Origin: an uncultured Clostridia bacterium
GTDB taxonomy: Bacteria; Bacillota; Clostridia; Oscillospirales; Ruminococcaceae
Direction of reading: 5' to 3'
Length of the DNA stretch: 6,139 nucleotides
NCBI GenBank assembly: GCA_947302065.1
Contig: CAMYUO010000123.1
Span: 1-6,139 of the forward strand
The first letter of the stretch is position 1, and each line of letters starts with the position of its first letter. The notes beneath the pieces are model-generated. The model was not told where the DNA came from. It saw only the letters and a program-made list of their open reading frames with translations, and did no database searches. Position numbers and translations under genes: made by a program. This document shows positions 5,856 through 6,139 of this stretch, piece by piece.

Positions 5856-6139
5856 ATGACAGAGATAATCGAGTATATCGGACATATCCGCAACCATGAG
5901 GCGCTTTGTGCAGAGCTTGGTCTGCCCGCAGGCATGCCCCGTGACGAGCGTGAAAGAGCTATCATCGCAAAGGGCTACGAAAAGTGGGGCAAGCAGCTGC
6001 CCGACCACCTTTACGGTATGTTTGCTTTCTGCATCAAGGACGGCAATAAGCTGTTCTGCGTGCGTGACCATTTCGGCACAAAGCCGTATTATTACTACCT
6101 GACCGATGACGGAAAGCTGCTTTGCGGCGCAAATATCCG
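5856..6139 (+). CDS. Asparagine synthetase-like protein with truncated glutaminase domain (3'-partial); possible lasso-peptide cyclase
   Basis: 94 residues are visible before the window ends. IGHIRNHEALCAELG (8-22) aligns by eye with the NGEIYNHQALRAEYG region of E. coli AsnB. YEKWG (41-45), GMFAF (54-58) and RDHFGTKPYYY (70-80) match the family motifs that close the N-terminal glutaminase domain. In complete enzymes this domain starts at a catalytic Cys directly after Met1, and about 70 residues precede the NGE motif. All of that is absent here, and NGE has become IGH. Glutamine hydrolysis therefore should not be possible. Loss of this activity is known in lasso-peptide cyclases and other amide-forming relatives, which use the C-terminal ATP-dependent synthetase domain. 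That domain lies outside the window, so cyclase, ammonia-dependent synthetase or decayed gene all remain open. The short form is not a start-site error: promoter, ribosome binding site and an in-frame upstream stop agree. The family call is strong; the specific role is tentative. Confidence 0.8.
   Translation, partial: MTEIIEYIGHIRNHEALCAELGLPAGMPRDERERAIIAKGYEKWGKQLPDHLYGMFAFCIKDGNKLFCVRDHFGTKPYYYYLTDDGKLLCGANI

Noticed and set aside
5721..6071. A 116-codon - strand reading frame across the divergent promoter region and the asparagine-synthetase-like gene
   Set aside because: It overlaps two promoters and the conserved GMFAF and RDHFG coding region on the opposite strand; it is a shadow.

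Overview
The window reads as ordinary chromosomal DNA of a Gram-positive anaerobe of the Clostridia, most likely close to Ruminococcus. The clues are strong GAGGTG/GGAGG ribosome binding sites, AT-rich TTGAxx-N17-TATAAT promoters between moderate-GC coding regions, and the family mix (CASTOR/POLLUX-type channel, CtpE-like P-type ATPase, small nitroreductase, DUF4234 and DUF2752 proteins). The genus is an inference. I see no rRNA, tRNA, CRISPR array, insertion sequence or prophage gene, and no intergenic gap exceeds 200 bases.

Layout: (1) 2-1684, + strand: the cytoplasmic part of a CASTOR/POLLUX-type ion channel, whose pore-forming N-terminus lies outside the window. (2) 1699-1735: a terminator hairpin between convergent genes. 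(3) 1738-2471, - strand: a two-gene operon of small membrane proteins, DUF4234 then DUF2752, joined by a TAATG stop/start overlap and driven by a full-consensus promoter (TTGACA-N17-TATAAT). (4) 2628-2659: a strong terminator for the next operon. (5) 2671-5687, - strand: a CtpE-like P-type cation ATPase followed by a nitroreductase, joined by an ATGA overlap. (6) 5688-5855: a divergent promoter region in which both promoters are TTGATT-N17-TATAAT with extended -10 elements and their -35 regions form an inverted repeat. (7) 5856 to the window end, + strand: the start of an asparagine-synthetase-like protein that lacks the catalytic N-terminal part of the glutaminase domain.

Functionally, the channel and the ATPase both concern cation movement across the membrane. 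The nitroreductase is translationally coupled to the ATPase but has no obvious mechanistic link to it. The most interesting item is the truncated asparagine-synthetase-like gene. Its promoter, ribosome binding site and an in-frame upstream stop show that the short N-terminus is genuine. Loss of the glutamine-hydrolysing machinery fits a peptide-modifying amide-forming enzyme such as a lasso-peptide cyclase, but the synthetase domain and any precursor or protease genes lie beyond the window, so that role is a hypothesis.
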